The notes below the pieces were generated by a model that saw only the letters and a list, made by a program, of their open reading frames with translations, made no database searches and had not been told where the DNA came from. The position numbers and the translations under genes were made by a program. This document shows, one piece after another, positions 1 through 8,931 of a stretch of DNA of 64,000 nucleotides. Position 1 is the first letter of the stretch. Each line of letters opens with the position of its first letter. This DNA comes from Congzhengia minquanensis. GTDB lineage: Bacteria; Bacillota; Clostridia; UBA1381; UBA9506. Location: NCBI RefSeq assembly GCF_014384785.1, contig NZ_JACRSU010000003.1, forward strand, positions 470,659-534,658. Direction: 5' to 3'.

Positions 1-503
1 GAACAAGAATGAAGTTTTATGTTGCCGAAGTGAAGCTGGCTGGAAACAACCCGCAGATTATTTTGTCCAGAACCCATCCGGGGCTTGTGAAAAAGTTGTT
101 TGAACAGGAAGTGCCCGAATGCGGTGGCGGCGTTGTTGAAATAAAGTCCATTTCAAGGGAAGCCGGTTCGCGGTCTAAAATCTCAGTTTATTCCCAGGAC
201 GAAAATGTAGACGCTGTCGGCGCGTGCGTTGGCCCGCGCGGCTCCCGGGTGCAGGTAATCTGTGACGAGCTGGGCGGCGAGAAAATTGACATTATTAAAT
301 TCAGCGAAGACCCGGCGCAGTTTATCTCGGCGGCTTTAAGCCCATCTGACGTGGTGAGCTGTGAAGTGAACGAAGAAGAGCACAGCGCTAAAGTGTTAGT
401 TCCCAGCGGACAGTTATCCCTGGCCATTGGCAAGGAAGGGCAAAACGCTAGATTGGCCGCAAAGCTGACAGGCTGGAAAATTGACATTAAGCCGGAGGAA
501 TAG
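1..503 (+). CDS. nusA: NusA, C-terminal part (5' end outside window)
   Basis: Transcription termination/antitermination factor that binds RNA polymerase and nascent RNA. Only the last ~166 codons are here; the frame is open to the left edge, so the ATG at 9 is internal. Two KH RNA-binding domains are visible. The first has the loop GPRGSR in a GACVGPRGSRVQV context; the second has GKEGQNARLA near the end and finishes GWKIDI-KPEE. The S1 and N-terminal polymerase-binding domains lie upstream. The stop is at 501-503, 3 bases before the rnpM start, which is the usual nusA operon order. Confidence 0.96.
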   Translation, partial: TRMKFYVAEVKLAGNNPQIILSRTHPGLVKKLFEQEVPECGGGVVEIKSISREAGSRSKISVYSQDENVDAVGACVGPRGSRVQVICDELGGEKIDIIKFSEDPAQFISAALSPSDVVSCEVNEEEHSAKVLVPSGQLSLAIGKEGQNARLAAKLTGWKIDIKPEE

Positions 504-506
504 CAT

Positions 507-770
507 ATGGGGAAGCACATACCCATAAGAGAATGTATTTGCTGCCGCAGGAAAGACGAAAAACAAAACTATTGCAGGATTGTGAAAACAAAAGAGGGCT
601 TTTTTGTGGACAGCACGCATAAAAAAGAGGGCAGGGGCGCTTATATCTGCCCCGCGTGTTTAAACGATCCGGCTTTGTTAAAAAAACGGCCTCTGGACAG
701 GGCGTTTCGGCAAAAAGTACCGGAAGGCGTTTATGCGGCGCTGGCAGACGCTCGGGAGGGGAAGGCGTAA
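507..770 (+). CDS. rnpM: YlxR/RnpM family RNA-binding protein (DUF448)
   Basis: Small basic protein of 87 aa from the YlxR family; in Bacillus subtilis the homologue (RnpM) binds RNase P RNA. The family signature is seen at the N-terminus: IPIRECICC followed by RRKDEK, then C..IV and the GRGAYICP stretch before a short C-terminal helix. It lies 3 bases after nusA, whose GGAGG near 494-498 serves as ribosome binding site. It ends directly before the ylxQ ATG, so translation is probably coupled. Confidence 0.95.
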   Translation: MGKHIPIRECICCRRKDEKQNYCRIVKTKEGFFVDSTHKKEGRGAYICPACLNDPALLKKRPLDRAFRQKVPEGVYAALADAREGKA

Positions 771-1073
771 ATGAATAAAGGATTAAATTTTATCAGCCTT
801 GCCCAAAAGGCCGGAAAGGTGAAAGCGGGCGAATATTTGACAATGAAAGCCTTAAAAGAGGGAAAGGCGCACCTGACGGTGATTGCCGCCGATACGTCGG
901 AAAAAGCTAAGGCGCGGATCAGTAGGGCATGTGATGTGTTTGGCTGCAAGGCCGTGGTGTTTGGTAGCAAAGCAGAGCTGGGGCACTTTACCGGGGCCCA
1001 GAACAAAAGTGTAATCTGCCTGACGGACGAGGGCTTTTCAAATGGACTTTTAAAAATATTGGAACAAATTTAA
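771..1073 (+). CDS. ylxQ: L7Ae/L30e-like RNA-binding protein YlxQ
   Basis: Protein of 100 aa with the L7Ae/L30e/S12e fold, expected to bind kink-turns in RNA. The sequence starts NKGLNFISLAQKAGKVKAGE, followed by a VIAADTSEKAK strand-helix pair typical of the family. Its start directly abuts the end of rnpM and it sits in the conserved nusA-rnpM-ylxQ-infB order. Exact cellular role in Firmicutes is not settled; the family assignment is secure. Confidence 0.93.
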   Translation: MNKGLNFISLAQKAGKVKAGEYLTMKALKEGKAHLTVIAADTSEKAKARISRACDVFGCKAVVFGSKAELGHFTGAQNKSVICLTDEGFSNGLLKILEQI

Positions 1074-1100
1074 ATAAATTTTTGGATATTTGTGTAAGAT

Positions 1101-1117
1101 GCCGGCGGATTGCCGGC
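1101..1117 (+). other. Short GC hairpin upstream of infB
   Basis: Perfect 6-bp inverted repeat GCCGGC-ggatt-GCCGGC in the 75-base gap before infB. No T-run follows, so it is not an intrinsic terminator. It could be an RNA processing or stability element; no function is shown by the sequence. Confidence 0.35.
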
Positions 1118-1148
1118 TTGAAGGATAGAAATTTCGGAGGTGGCGTTT

Positions 1149-3407
1149 ATGACGAAAGTGAGAGTACATGAACTGGCAAAGGAGCTGGATTCAAACTCGA
1201 AAGAGATCATCGGCCTTATGGCAGGATTTGGTTTTCCGACCAGAAACCATATGAGCGCGTTGGAGCAGGAGGAGCTTGATGTTTTGTTTGAACGGCTGAC
1301 ACAGGCCTACGACAAAAAGGTTCCCGTTCCCGTGTTTGGAAAACAACCGGAAGCACCAAAACCGGCGAAAAAAGGCAAAAAGGACAAACAGGCGGCGGAA
1401 TCCAACCCCAATCCGGCCCAGGAAAGTACTCCAGCGGCTGACGAGCCAATCGGAAGAAAGGTTCGCCATGTTGACACGCGTCAAACCGTCGTTGAACTGA
1501 ACAAAATTGACGACGAAGTCATCGAAGAATTGGTTCCGACGAATGTGTCTGACGACAGCGTGAAAAAGCAAAAGCTGAAAAAGGGCAGCAAATTCCGCGA
1601 CAATAATCAGATGAAAAACAAGGCAAAAGCACAAAAAGAAGAAAAGGTGAACAAGGGTCCCATTACAGTTAAGATTCCTGACGAAATTGCCGTAGGAGAG
1701 CTTTCGGAGCGTTTGGAGGTTCCTGCAACTGAGGTGATTAAAAAACTGATGATGCTGGGTGTTATGGCCTCTATCAGCCAGTCGGTTGACTTTGACACCG
1801 CCTCTTTAATTGCTGAAGATTTTGGTGCGATTGTGGAAAGAGAAATTATTTTAACCGACGAAGACATTTTGTTTAACGACTTTGAAGACGCCCCCGAACA
1901 GTTGGAAGACCGTTCTCCCGTAGTGGTTGTTATGGGCCACGTTGACCACGGTAAAACCTCACTTTTAGACGCCATCAGAAGCACAAATGTGATTGAAACA
2001 GAGGCCGGCGGTATTACGCAGCACATTGGTGCTTACCGCGTGCGGGTAAACGAAAGAAAAATTACGTTTTTGGATACGCCCGGACACGAGGCGTTTACTG
2101 CCATGCGCGCCAGAGGTGCCCAGGTGACGGACATTGCAATTTTGGTTGTTGCAGCGGACGACGGCATTATGCCCCAAACCGTTGAGGCTATTAATCACGC
2201 CAAGGCCGCCAATGTGGGCATTGTTGTAGCCATTAATAAAATTGATAAAGAAGGCGCAAACCCCGACCGGATAAAACAGGAGCTGACGGAACACGGCCTT
2301 ATTCCCGAAGATTGGGGCGGCGACACCATTTGCGTGGAGATTTCTGCGAAAAAGAGAATGAACATTGAAGACCTTTTGGAAATGGTTCTCTTAGTTGCTG
2401 ACATGCGTGACTTAAAGGCAAATCCCAACAGAAAGGCCAAGGGTACGGTGATTGAAGCGAAGCTTGACAAAGGCCGCGGCCCGGTTGCGTCTGTATTGGT
2501 ACAAAACGGAACGCTGAAAATCGGTGACACCGTTGTGGCGGGCACAGCGTTTGGCCATATTCGTGCAATGCTTGACGACAAGGGGAAGAAAATTAAAAAA
2601 GCAGGCCCGTCTGTTCCGGTTGAGATTTTAGGCCTTGATGAGGTGCCGGAGGGCGGCGATGAGTTCTATGTAGTTGATGACGAGCGCATGGCCAAAAATG
2701 TTGTAGAGAAGAGAAAACAAAAAGCGAAAGAGGAACGTATCGGCAGCCACAATGTGGTAACGCTGGACGATTTCTTTGATAAAGTAAAAGAAGGCCAGAT
2801 AAAAGATTTAAACATTGTCATTAAAGCCGACGTAAACGGTTCGGTTGAGGCGGTGAAACAGTCGTTAGAAAAGCTTTCCAACGAGGAAGTGCGTGTAAAC
2901 GTAATTCACAGCGGCGTCGGTGCTATCCGCGAATCCGACGTGATGCTGGCCTATGCGTCAAACGCCATTATTGTTGGCTTTAATGTGCGGCCCGATATGG
3001 GCGCGGCGGCATCTGCCGAAAGCCAGGGCGTTGACATCAGGCTTTACCGCGTTATTTACACGGCAATTGAAGAAATCGAAGCCGCCATGAAGGGTATGCT
3101 TGAGCCCACCTTCCGCGAGCAGGTTACAGGCCATGCGGAAATCCGCCAGACGTTTAAAGTGTCCGGCGTGGGTACCATTGCCGGCTGCTATGTGACAGAT
3201 GGAACCATTACCAGAAACACCCAGGTGCGTCTGGTGCGCGACGGTATTGTTGTCCATGAGGGTGAGCTTGCCTCCTTAAAGCGGTTTAAAGACGATGTGA
3301 AAGAAGTGGCTTCGGGCTATGAGTGCGGCCTTTCTATCGAAAAATTCAACGATATTAAAGAAGGAGATGTCGTTGAAGGGTTTAATATGGTGGAAGTTGA
3401 GAGATAA
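1149..3407 (+). CDS. infB: Translation initiation factor IF-2
   Basis: GTPase of 752 aa that delivers initiator fMet-tRNA to the 30S subunit. The N-terminal IF2_N motif ([18 protein letters not shown]) is followed by a charged Lys-rich linker, a second IF2_N segment (~residues 175-225), then the GTPase domain with G1 GHVDHGKTS near residue 263, G3 DTPGHEAF and G4 NKIDK. Domains II, III and C2 complete the protein. The longer frame starting with GTG at 1140 overlaps the GGAGG at 1136-1140, so ATG 1149, 8 bases downstream, is the better start. Confidence 0.97.
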   Translation: MTKVRVHELAKELDSNSKEIIGLMAGFGFPTRNHMSALEQEELDVLFERLTQAYDKKVPVPVFGKQPEAPKPAKKGKKDKQAAESNPNPAQESTPAADEPIGRKVRHVDTRQTVVELNKIDDEVIEELVPTNVSDDSVKKQKLKKGSKFRDNNQMKNKAKAQKEEKVNKGPITVKIPDEIAVGELSERLEVPATEVIKKLMMLGVMASISQSVDFDTASLIAEDFGAIVEREIILTDEDILFNDFEDAPEQLEDRSPVVVVMGHVDHGKTSLLDAIRSTNVIETEAGGITQHIGAYRVRVNERKITFLDTPGHEAFTAMRARGAQVTDIAILVVAADDGIMPQTVEAINHAKAANVGIVVAINKIDKEGANPDRIKQELTEHGLIPEDWGGDTICVEISAKKRMNIEDLLEMVLLVADMRDLKANPNRKAKGTVIEAKLDKGRGPVASVLVQNGTLKIGDTVVAGTAFGHIRAMLDDKGKKIKKAGPSVPVEILGLDEVPEGGDEFYVVDDERMAKNVVEKRKQKAKEERIGSHNVVTLDDFFDKVKEGQIKDLNIVIKADVNGSVEAVKQSLEKLSNEEVRVNVIHSGVGAIRESDVMLAYASNAIIVGFNVRPDMGAAASAESQGVDIRLYRVIYTAIEEIEAAMKGMLEPTFREQVTGHAEIRQTFKVSGVGTIAGCYVTDGTITRNTQVRLVRDGIVVHEGELASLKRFKDDVKEVASGYECGLSIEKFNDIKEGDVVEGFNMVEVER

Positions 3408-3447
3408 TAGATAGAAACCCTATTCTATTTACAAAGGAGTAACTTGT

Positions 3448-3810
3448 ATGGCAGCAAACCGTATCAACAGAATTAATGAGGAAGTGCGCCGTGAACTTTC
3501 AGATGTTCTGCGGGATTTAAAAGACCCCCGCGTGCCGATGATGACAAGTGTCGTGTCGGTTTCCGTTACGCCCGACCTTCGCTATGCCACAGTATATGTA
3601 AGCATTTTCGGCAGCGCAGAAGAAAAGAAGGAAGCGCTGAAAGCGCTGAAAAACTCAGCAGGTTTTGTCCGCAGGGAGCTTGGACACCGCTTGAATTTGC
3701 GGTACACCCCTGAAATTATTTACAAAGACGACAACTCCATTGAGCATGGCGCCAGAATCAATGAACTTCTTCACAAGGAGGCAAAAACGAATGCTGGGGA
3801 AGATAGTTGA
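3448..3810 (+). CDS. rbfA: 30S ribosome-binding factor RbfA
   Basis: Ribosome maturation factor of 120 aa with a KH-like fold, needed for late 30S assembly and 16S 5' end processing. Family features are seen: N-terminal RINRINEEVRRELSDVL, the DPRVPMMTSV strand, and the conserved helix RRELGHRLNLRYTPEI ending with DNSIEHGARINELL. AAAGGAG lies upstream. Its 3' end overlaps the start of nrnA by 20 bases, and the AAGGAGG for nrnA is inside this gene, indicating translational coupling. Confidence 0.96.
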   Translation: MAANRINRINEEVRRELSDVLRDLKDPRVPMMTSVVSVSVTPDLRYATVYVSIFGSAEEKKEALKALKNSAGFVRRELGHRLNLRYTPEIIYKDDNSIEHGARINELLHKEAKTNAGEDS

Positions 3811-4756
3811 AAAACTGAACAAATCAAAAAAGGTTGCAATCTTTACACATTTAAACCCTGACGGAGATGCGCTGGGATCTTCTTTCGCAATGAAGTATGT
3901 GTTAGAATCAATCGGAAAAGAAGCGGTCATTTATCTGGAAAAGGAATTGCCTGCGCGGTTTTCCTACCTTGGCAGCGAATATGTTATTGGCGGGGAAAGC
4001 ACAAAAAGCGATGCGGACACCGCCCTGGTGCTGGACTGCGCTACGTTTGAACGTATGGGAACCTTAGCCGATACCTGCCGGGCGGTTCCCTGTATTTTAA
4101 GTGTAGACCACCACTATTCCGGCGACAGTTTTGGCAACTGGTGTCACAAGGAAGTTGCAAGTGCCGCCACGGCACAGATTGTGTATAAGCTTGCGTGCCG
4201 CCTAACGGAGGATATTCCGGTTGCTGCCTGTGAAGCTATGTATACAGGGCTTTCCACAGACACGGGGCATTTTAAATACTCCAATGTCACTCCAGAGACC
4301 TTTGAAACCGCCGCGGCGCTTTTGTCCCGCGGCATTAACCACAGGAAAATTACAGAAATTCTTTACGATACGGTAAAATATGAAAAACTGATTTTCATGG
4401 GCAAGGCGGCGGAACGAATTGAATTTTTTGCCGGCGGCAGAGTGGCAATGCTCAAATGCCCGGAGGATTTTATTGGTACATACGGTTTAAAATATGACGA
4501 CGTTGAGGAGCTGCCCAACATTGCGCTGAGTGTGGTTGGCGTTGAGGTGGCAATTTTGGTAAAGGATAAGGACGAAACCTCAAAACGCGTTTCCCTCCGC
4601 GGGAAAGACGTTTTAGACGTGTCCCGCGCGGCCAGCATGTTTGGCGGCGGCGGACACAAAAACGCAGCAGCCTTTGTTGCGGTAGGGGACGTTGACGCAG
4701 TTTTACAGAAATTAGTGAACATTATTACAGAAAATTTGGGAGAAACCAATGTTTGA
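3791..4756 (+). CDS. nrnA: DHH/DHHA1 phosphoesterase, NrnA-like oligoribonuclease
   Basis: Cytoplasmic DHH-superfamily phosphoesterase of 321 aa; homologues degrade nano-RNA and dephosphorylate pAp. Motifs: [13 protein letters not shown] (metal site), LVLDCAT, the DHH motif in VDHHYSGD, and the DHHA1 C-terminal substrate motif [12 protein letters not shown]. The open frame extends upstream to 3740, but AAGGAGG (3776-3782) fits ATG 3791. It ends 8 bases inside rnhA. Confidence 0.93.
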   Translation: MLGKIVEKLNKSKKVAIFTHLNPDGDALGSSFAMKYVLESIGKEAVIYLEKELPARFSYLGSEYVIGGESTKSDADTALVLDCATFERMGTLADTCRAVPCILSVDHHYSGDSFGNWCHKEVASAATAQIVYKLACRLTEDIPVAACEAMYTGLSTDTGHFKYSNVTPETFETAAALLSRGINHRKITEILYDTVKYEKLIFMGKAAERIEFFAGGRVAMLKCPEDFIGTYGLKYDDVEELPNIALSVVGVEVAILVKDKDETSKRVSLRGKDVLDVSRAASMFGGGGHKNAAAFVAVGDVDAVLQKLVNIITENLGETNV

Positions 4757-5237
4757 ATCGGGACTTAAGACAATTGAGCTGTTTACAGACGGCGCGTGCA
4801 GTGGAAATCCCGGCCCCGGCGGTTATGGCGTTGTTCTAAAATATAAAGGCCACGCGAAAGAATTGTCGGAAGGGTTTTTGCTCACCACCAACAACCGCAT
4901 GGAAATTTTGGCGGTGATTAAAGGCCTGGAAGCGTTAAACGAAACCTGTAACGTAAGCGTTTTCAGCGACAGCAAATATGTGATTGACGCAATTACAAAG
5001 GGCTGGGTTTACAAGTGGGAAGCAAACGGCTGGATGCGGAACAAGAAGGACCCGGCCGTGAATGTGGATCTGTGGGAACGCCTTTTGGTTTTGTTAGACG
5101 AACACAATGTGGAGTTTCATTGGGTGAAGGGCCATGCTGGGCACCCGGAAAACGAGCGGTGCGACAGACTGGCTGTGGCGGCCGCCGCAGGCGAAGACTT
5201 GGCAGAGGATGAAGGATACACTCCGGAGGAATTGTAA
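4749..5237 (+). CDS. rnhA: Ribonuclease HI
   Basis: Endonuclease of 162 aa that cuts RNA in RNA:DNA hybrids. The acidic active site is complete: D14 ([16 protein letters not shown]), E52 (NRMEILAV), D74 (VFSDSKYV) and D139 (ENERCDRLA), with the flexible-loop histidine H129 in KGHAGHP. The basic WANGW-like handle is present ([12 protein letters not shown]). An acidic tail of about 20 residues follows the fold. The start overlaps nrnA by 8 bases, so it belongs to the same operon. Confidence 0.95.
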   Translation: MFESGLKTIELFTDGACSGNPGPGGYGVVLKYKGHAKELSEGFLLTTNNRMEILAVIKGLEALNETCNVSVFSDSKYVIDAITKGWVYKWEANGWMRNKKDPAVNVDLWERLLVLLDEHNVEFHWVKGHAGHPENERCDRLAVAAAAGEDLAEDEGYTPEEL

Positions 5238-5240
5238 ACC

Positions 5241-6002
5241 ATGTATTTTGATACGCATACACATTTGGACGACGAAAAGTTCGATCCAGACCGCGAACTT
5301 GTGATAGAAAACTTAAAAAAGGAAGGCGTTTCCCTGGCGGTGAACGTGGGGGCTGACCTTACGTCTTCAAAAAACAGCATTGCTCTTGCCGAGCAGTATG
5401 ATTTTATTTATGCCGCGGTGGGCGTTCACCCAAACGAGGTGGGCGAAATGCAGGACGAAGATTTAGAAACCCTGGCGGACATGGCAAAGCATGAAAAAGT
5501 GGTTGCCATTGGCGAAATCGGTTTGGACTACCACTATGACGAGCCAGGCAGAGATGTGCAAAAGCTTTGGTTTGAAAAACAGCTGCACCTGGCGCAGGCT
5601 TTAAACATGCCGTTTATTGTCCACGACCGGGACGCACATCAAGATACGCTGGAACTGCTGAAAAAAGTGGGATATTATAACGGCGTAATGCACTGCTTTT
5701 CCGGAAGCTGTGAAATGGCAAAAATTTTGCTGGATTTGGGCTTTTACATCTCCATTGCCGGGCAGGTGACATTTAAAAATGCGCCGAAGGTGAAAGAGGT
5801 TGCAAAAATGGTGCCGGCGGACCGCCTGTTCATTGAAACCGACAGCCCGTATTTGACGCCTGAACCCCACAGGGGAGAGCGGAACAATTCGGCCAATGTA
5901 AAGTTCACCTGCGCTAAAATCGCCGAGCTGAAAGGAATTTGCGCAGAGGAACTGGCAAAGGTAACTTTGGAGAACGGCAAAAAATTTTATGGTATCAGGT
6001 GA
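5241..6002 (+). CDS. tatD: TatD family metal-dependent hydrolase/DNase
   Basis: Protein of 253 aa from the amidohydrolase-like TatD family (3'-5' exonuclease activity is known for E. coli TatD). Metal ligands seen in order: HxH in FDTHTHLDD, E in AIGEIGLDYH, H in FIVHDRDAH, H in VMHCFSGS, and D in ETDSPYLTP. It starts 3 bases after the rnhA stop with GGAGGA upstream. The 3' end carries the ribosome binding site for the radical SAM partner. Confidence 0.95.
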   Translation: MYFDTHTHLDDEKFDPDRELVIENLKKEGVSLAVNVGADLTSSKNSIALAEQYDFIYAAVGVHPNEVGEMQDEDLETLADMAKHEKVVAIGEIGLDYHYDEPGRDVQKLWFEKQLHLAQALNMPFIVHDRDAHQDTLELLKKVGYYNGVMHCFSGSCEMAKILLDLGFYISIAGQVTFKNAPKVKEVAKMVPADRLFIETDSPYLTPEPHRGERNNSANVKFTCAKIAELKGICAEELAKVTLENGKKFYGIR

Positions 6003-6007
6003 TTTAT

Positions 6008-6604
6008 TTGACGATATGCTATGTGCTTGAAAACACACTTTATATAAACGTGACAAACCGCTGCACAAACCGGTGTTCGTTCTGCGTCCGCGATAAGGAC
6101 TGCGGCATCGGCGATGTGAACCTTTGGCTGGAAAAAGAGCCAACGGTGGAAGAAATGATAGAAGACATAAAACGGTTTAATCCCCAAAAGTATGATGAGG
6201 TGGTGTTCTGCGGTTACGGAGAGCCTACCATGCGTTTAGATGCGGTTCTTGCCTGTGCAAAATTCATAAAAGAAAATTTTGACTCAAAAATCCGCATTAA
6301 CACCAACGGGCAGGCAAACCTGTTCTACGGCGAAAATGTTGCGCCGCGTTTTCATGGACTGATTGATGTTGTGTCGATCAGTTTAAATGCAAAAAACGCA
6401 GAGGAATATGACGAACTGTGTAAGAGCATTTATGGAAAAGAAAGCTTTCAGGGGTTAATTGATTTTGCAAAAGCATGTAAAAAAGTTGTTCCCGAGGTGG
6501 TTATGAGCGTGGTTGACGTTTTGCCCCCGGAAGACATTGAGGCCTGCAGGAAAATTGCAGAAGACGCAGGCGCGCGTCTGCGGGTACGGGATCTGATTGA
6601 ATAG
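6008..6604 (+). CDS. TatD-associated radical SAM protein
   Basis: Radical S-adenosylmethionine protein of 198 aa of the type found beside tatD in many Clostridia; its substrate is unknown. The cluster motif C-x3-C-x2-C is seen as CTNRCSFC close to the N-terminus, with the SAM-binding GYGEPTMR motif further on. The frame stays open to 5939, but TTG 6008 follows AGGTGA (5997-6002) by 5 bases and gives the typical N-terminus MTICYVLENTLYINVTNRC. The gene is small, with no auxiliary cluster domain. Function of the pair is unproven. Confidence 0.85.
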   Translation: MTICYVLENTLYINVTNRCTNRCSFCVRDKDCGIGDVNLWLEKEPTVEEMIEDIKRFNPQKYDEVVFCGYGEPTMRLDAVLACAKFIKENFDSKIRINTNGQANLFYGENVAPRFHGLIDVVSISLNAKNAEEYDELCKSIYGKESFQGLIDFAKACKKVVPEVVMSVVDVLPPEDIEACRKIAEDAGARLRVRDLIE

Positions 6605-6679
6605 CTTATTATAATGCATCTGGGCGGGCCCGGCCGGGTGTTATTTTAAAATTTCGGGCAGAAAGGTATGGAATGAAAC

Positions 6680-7678
6680 ATGGAAAACGCAAAAAAAAGA
6701 ATTTTTTCAGGCGTTCAGCCGTCAGGCGATTTGACACTGGGAAACTACATAGGGGCGATTAAAAACTGGGCAAAGCTGCAGGACGACTATGAATGCATCT
6801 ACTGTATTGTGGATTTACATTCCATCACCGTGCGGCAAACCCCGGCGGATTTGCGGCGCAGAACGCTGGAGGTTTTAATGCAGTATATGGCGGCGGGGAT
6901 TGATCCGGAAAAATCGGTGATTTTTATCCAGTCCCACGTAAGCGCGCACGCAGAACTTGCATGGGTTCTGGGCTGTAACGCGCAGATGGGCGAGCTTTCC
7001 CGCATGACCCAGTTTAAGGAAAAATCGAAAAAGCATGCTGATAACATCAATGCGGGACTGTTTACCTACCCCGTTTTAATGGCGGCGGATATTTTGGTCT
7101 ATCAGGCGGATTTGGTGCCGGTGGGCCACGACCAGCTGCAGCATGTTGAAATCGCCAGGGATATTGCAAACCGGTTTAACCATTACTACAGCGACACCTT
7201 TACCATTCCCGAGGCATATATTCCAAAGGTTGGGCAGCGGATTATGAGTTTGCAGTCGCCGGAAAATAAAATGTCGAAATCTGACCCCAATCCCAACGGC
7301 TGTATCCGGCTTTTAGACGACAAAGACACCATTATCAGAAAATTTAAACGTGCGGTGACCGATTCGGGCAGCGAAATTAAAAGTGCTGCCGATAAGCCGG
7401 GCGTGACAAACCTGTTGTCGATTTATTCCGCCGTGACAAACAAGACGGTGGAAGAGGCTGAGAAGGACTTTGAAGGCAAGGGTTACGGCGAGTTTAAGCT
7501 GGCTGTGGGTGAAGCGGTTGCAGACACGTTGGCCCCTGTTCAGGCAGAATTTTGCCGGCTTCAGGGCGATAAGGAGTATGTGGAGTCGGTGTATAAAAAG
7601 GGTGCCGAGGCCGCAAGCTATATTGCCAGCAAAACGCTGCGCAAGGTTTATAAAAAAGTAGGATTTATTGCGAAATAA
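6680..7678 (+). CDS. trpS: Tryptophanyl-tRNA synthetase
   Basis: Class I aminoacyl-tRNA synthetase of 332 aa that charges tRNA-Trp. The HIGH-equivalent is seen in GVQPSGDLTLGNYIGAI and the KMSKS loop in ENKMSKSDPN. Conserved substrate-pocket segments such as VPVGHDQLQHVEIARDIA are intact. Length matches bacterial TrpRS. The 75-base gap upstream contains a GC-rich patch but is too short for a T-box leader, so no tRNA-sensing regulation is visible. Confidence 0.97.
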   Translation: MENAKKRIFSGVQPSGDLTLGNYIGAIKNWAKLQDDYECIYCIVDLHSITVRQTPADLRRRTLEVLMQYMAAGIDPEKSVIFIQSHVSAHAELAWVLGCNAQMGELSRMTQFKEKSKKHADNINAGLFTYPVLMAADILVYQADLVPVGHDQLQHVEIARDIANRFNHYYSDTFTIPEAYIPKVGQRIMSLQSPENKMSKSDPNPNGCIRLLDDKDTIIRKFKRAVTDSGSEIKSAADKPGVTNLLSIYSAVTNKTVEEAEKDFEGKGYGEFKLAVGEAVADTLAPVQAEFCRLQGDKEYVESVYKKGAEAASYIASKTLRKVYKKVGFIAK

Positions 7679-7693
7679 TTGTGGAGAAACGAT

Positions 7694-7936
7694 ATGAGAA
7701 TTGACAAATTTTTAAAAGTATCAAGAATTATAAAACGGCGGACGCTGGCGAATGAAGCGTGTGACAGCGGCCGTGTATATGTCAACGGAAATTCCGTAAA
7801 AGCGTCTTACGACGTGAAAGCGGGCGACATTTTAGAGCTTCGGTTCGGCGAAAAAATTTCGAAGTTTGAAGTTTTAAAGGTGGCGGAGCATACGACAAAA
7901 GACGGCGCGGCAGAACTTTACCGCGTGTTGAATTAG
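7694..7936 (+). CDS. rqcP: S4-domain RNA-binding protein, RqcP/Hsp15-like
   Basis: Protein of 80 aa that is almost entirely one S4 domain: MRIDKFLKVSRIIKRR, then DSGRVYVNGN and the DILELRFG strand. Small proteins of this type (YabO/RqcP, Hsp15) bind stalled 50S-peptidyl-tRNA and support alanine tailing in bacterial ribosome quality control. GGAGA at 7682-7686 selects ATG 7694 rather than the upstream TTG 7679. It is followed by a TPR gene and mutS2, another gene linked to stalled ribosomes. Confidence 0.88.
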   Translation: MRIDKFLKVSRIIKRRTLANEACDSGRVYVNGNSVKASYDVKAGDILELRFGEKISKFEVLKVAEHTTKDGAAELYRVLN

Positions 7937-7956
7937 AAAGGAACAGGCAAACGGGT

Positions 7957-8913
7957 ATGTGGAATGCAATTTTGTTTATTGCTGTAATTTATCTAATCGT
8001 ACAGGCGTTCCGGTTCAATGTTTTTATTGGAATTGGAGCGGTATTGGCGGTGATTGCATACGGGTATTTTAGATGGTATTCTGAGTTTTGCACCACCAGA
8101 GCGAAAGCGGTCTATTCAAAAGACCCTGAAAAGGCGCTCGAATGGTTTGAGCGCGGCTTTCGGCGCGGCATGACCATTGGCCAGCAGGAGGCCTATGCTT
8201 ATTATCTGCTCCGCGAGGGAAAAACTGAGCGAGCGGAGGAGATTTATAACCATCTTTTAATTCAGAGGCTGAAACCCGAACTCCGGCTGAAGCTGCGGGC
8301 AGACTTAGCGGTGCTGCTTTTGAAAACCGGCAGGATTGACGAGGCAATTGAAGAGTTGGAAGAAGTTACGGTGAATTATGTTAACACCACTACCTATGGG
8401 ACTTTGGGATATTTGTATCTTCTAAAGAACAACAGAAGAAAAGCGGAAAGCTACAACAGGGAAGCATATGACTATAACTCGTCAGACCCTGTTATTTTGG
8501 ATAATTGTGTTCAGCTTTACATTAAAATGGGCAGGTTCAGCGAGGCGAAGAAATATGCAGACGAGCTGATTGAAAAAAAGCCTTATTTTGTGGAGGCCTA
8601 TTACGACGCGGCCTATGTGTATATGAAGCTCGGTGATTTTGACACTGCGCTGGATTTGGTGGAAGACGGCAAAAAGTGCAGAATTACGTTTATGTCTACC
8701 ATTAAGGCCGACGAACTGGAAACATTTGAAAAGAGCCTGCAGGAGAAAAATGCAGACATTCCCCACAAGCTGGGTTCCTTTTCAAGCAATGCCCAGAGCG
8801 AGGAAACACAAGAGGAGGATTTAGAATATTACGATGACGGCGAGGAAGAGCCGGTTATTGAATATGAAGAACTTCCCGATTTAGAAGATGACGAAAACGA
8901 TCCCTTTATTTAG
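7957..8913 (+). CDS. Membrane-anchored TPR-repeat protein
   Basis: Protein of 318 aa with an N-terminal hydrophobic region (about residues 3-38, probably two short membrane segments), then tetratricopeptide repeats across roughly residues 50-250, for example AKKYADELIEKKPYFVEAYY and YVYMKLGDFDTALDLVE. The last ~45 residues are very acidic (EEDLEYYDDGEEEP and a D/E-rich end). TPRs mediate protein contacts; no enzymatic motif is seen. It lies between rqcP and mutS2 on the same strand with 20- and 18-base gaps, so it is probably cotranscribed with them. Confidence 0.8.
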   Translation: MWNAILFIAVIYLIVQAFRFNVFIGIGAVLAVIAYGYFRWYSEFCTTRAKAVYSKDPEKALEWFERGFRRGMTIGQQEAYAYYLLREGKTERAEEIYNHLLIQRLKPELRLKLRADLAVLLLKTGRIDEAIEELEEVTVNYVNTTTYGTLGYLYLLKNNRRKAESYNREAYDYNSSDPVILDNCVQLYIKMGRFSEAKKYADELIEKKPYFVEAYYDAAYVYMKLGDFDTALDLVEDGKKCRITFMSTIKADELETFEKSLQEKNADIPHKLGSFSSNAQSEETQEEDLEYYDDGEEEPVIEYEELPDLEDDENDPFI

Positions 8914-8931
8914 AAATAGATGGGAGAAAAA

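Noticed and set aside
9..503. ATG at 9 as the nusA start
   Set aside because: The frame is open to the window edge and the protein lacks the NusA N-terminal and S1 domains, so the gene begins upstream.
5015..5212. Alternative-frame open frame inside rnhA
   Set aside because: Low-complexity Arg/Gly product, and it overlaps a complete RNase HI with all catalytic residues. The many other long antisense frames under infB, mutS2, GH38 and vanW were left out for the same reason.
6605..6679. T-box or tryptophan attenuator before trpS
   Set aside because: Only 75 bases are available. There is no T-box sequence and no leader peptide with Trp codons; the GC-rich CCCGGCCGGG patch has no loop.
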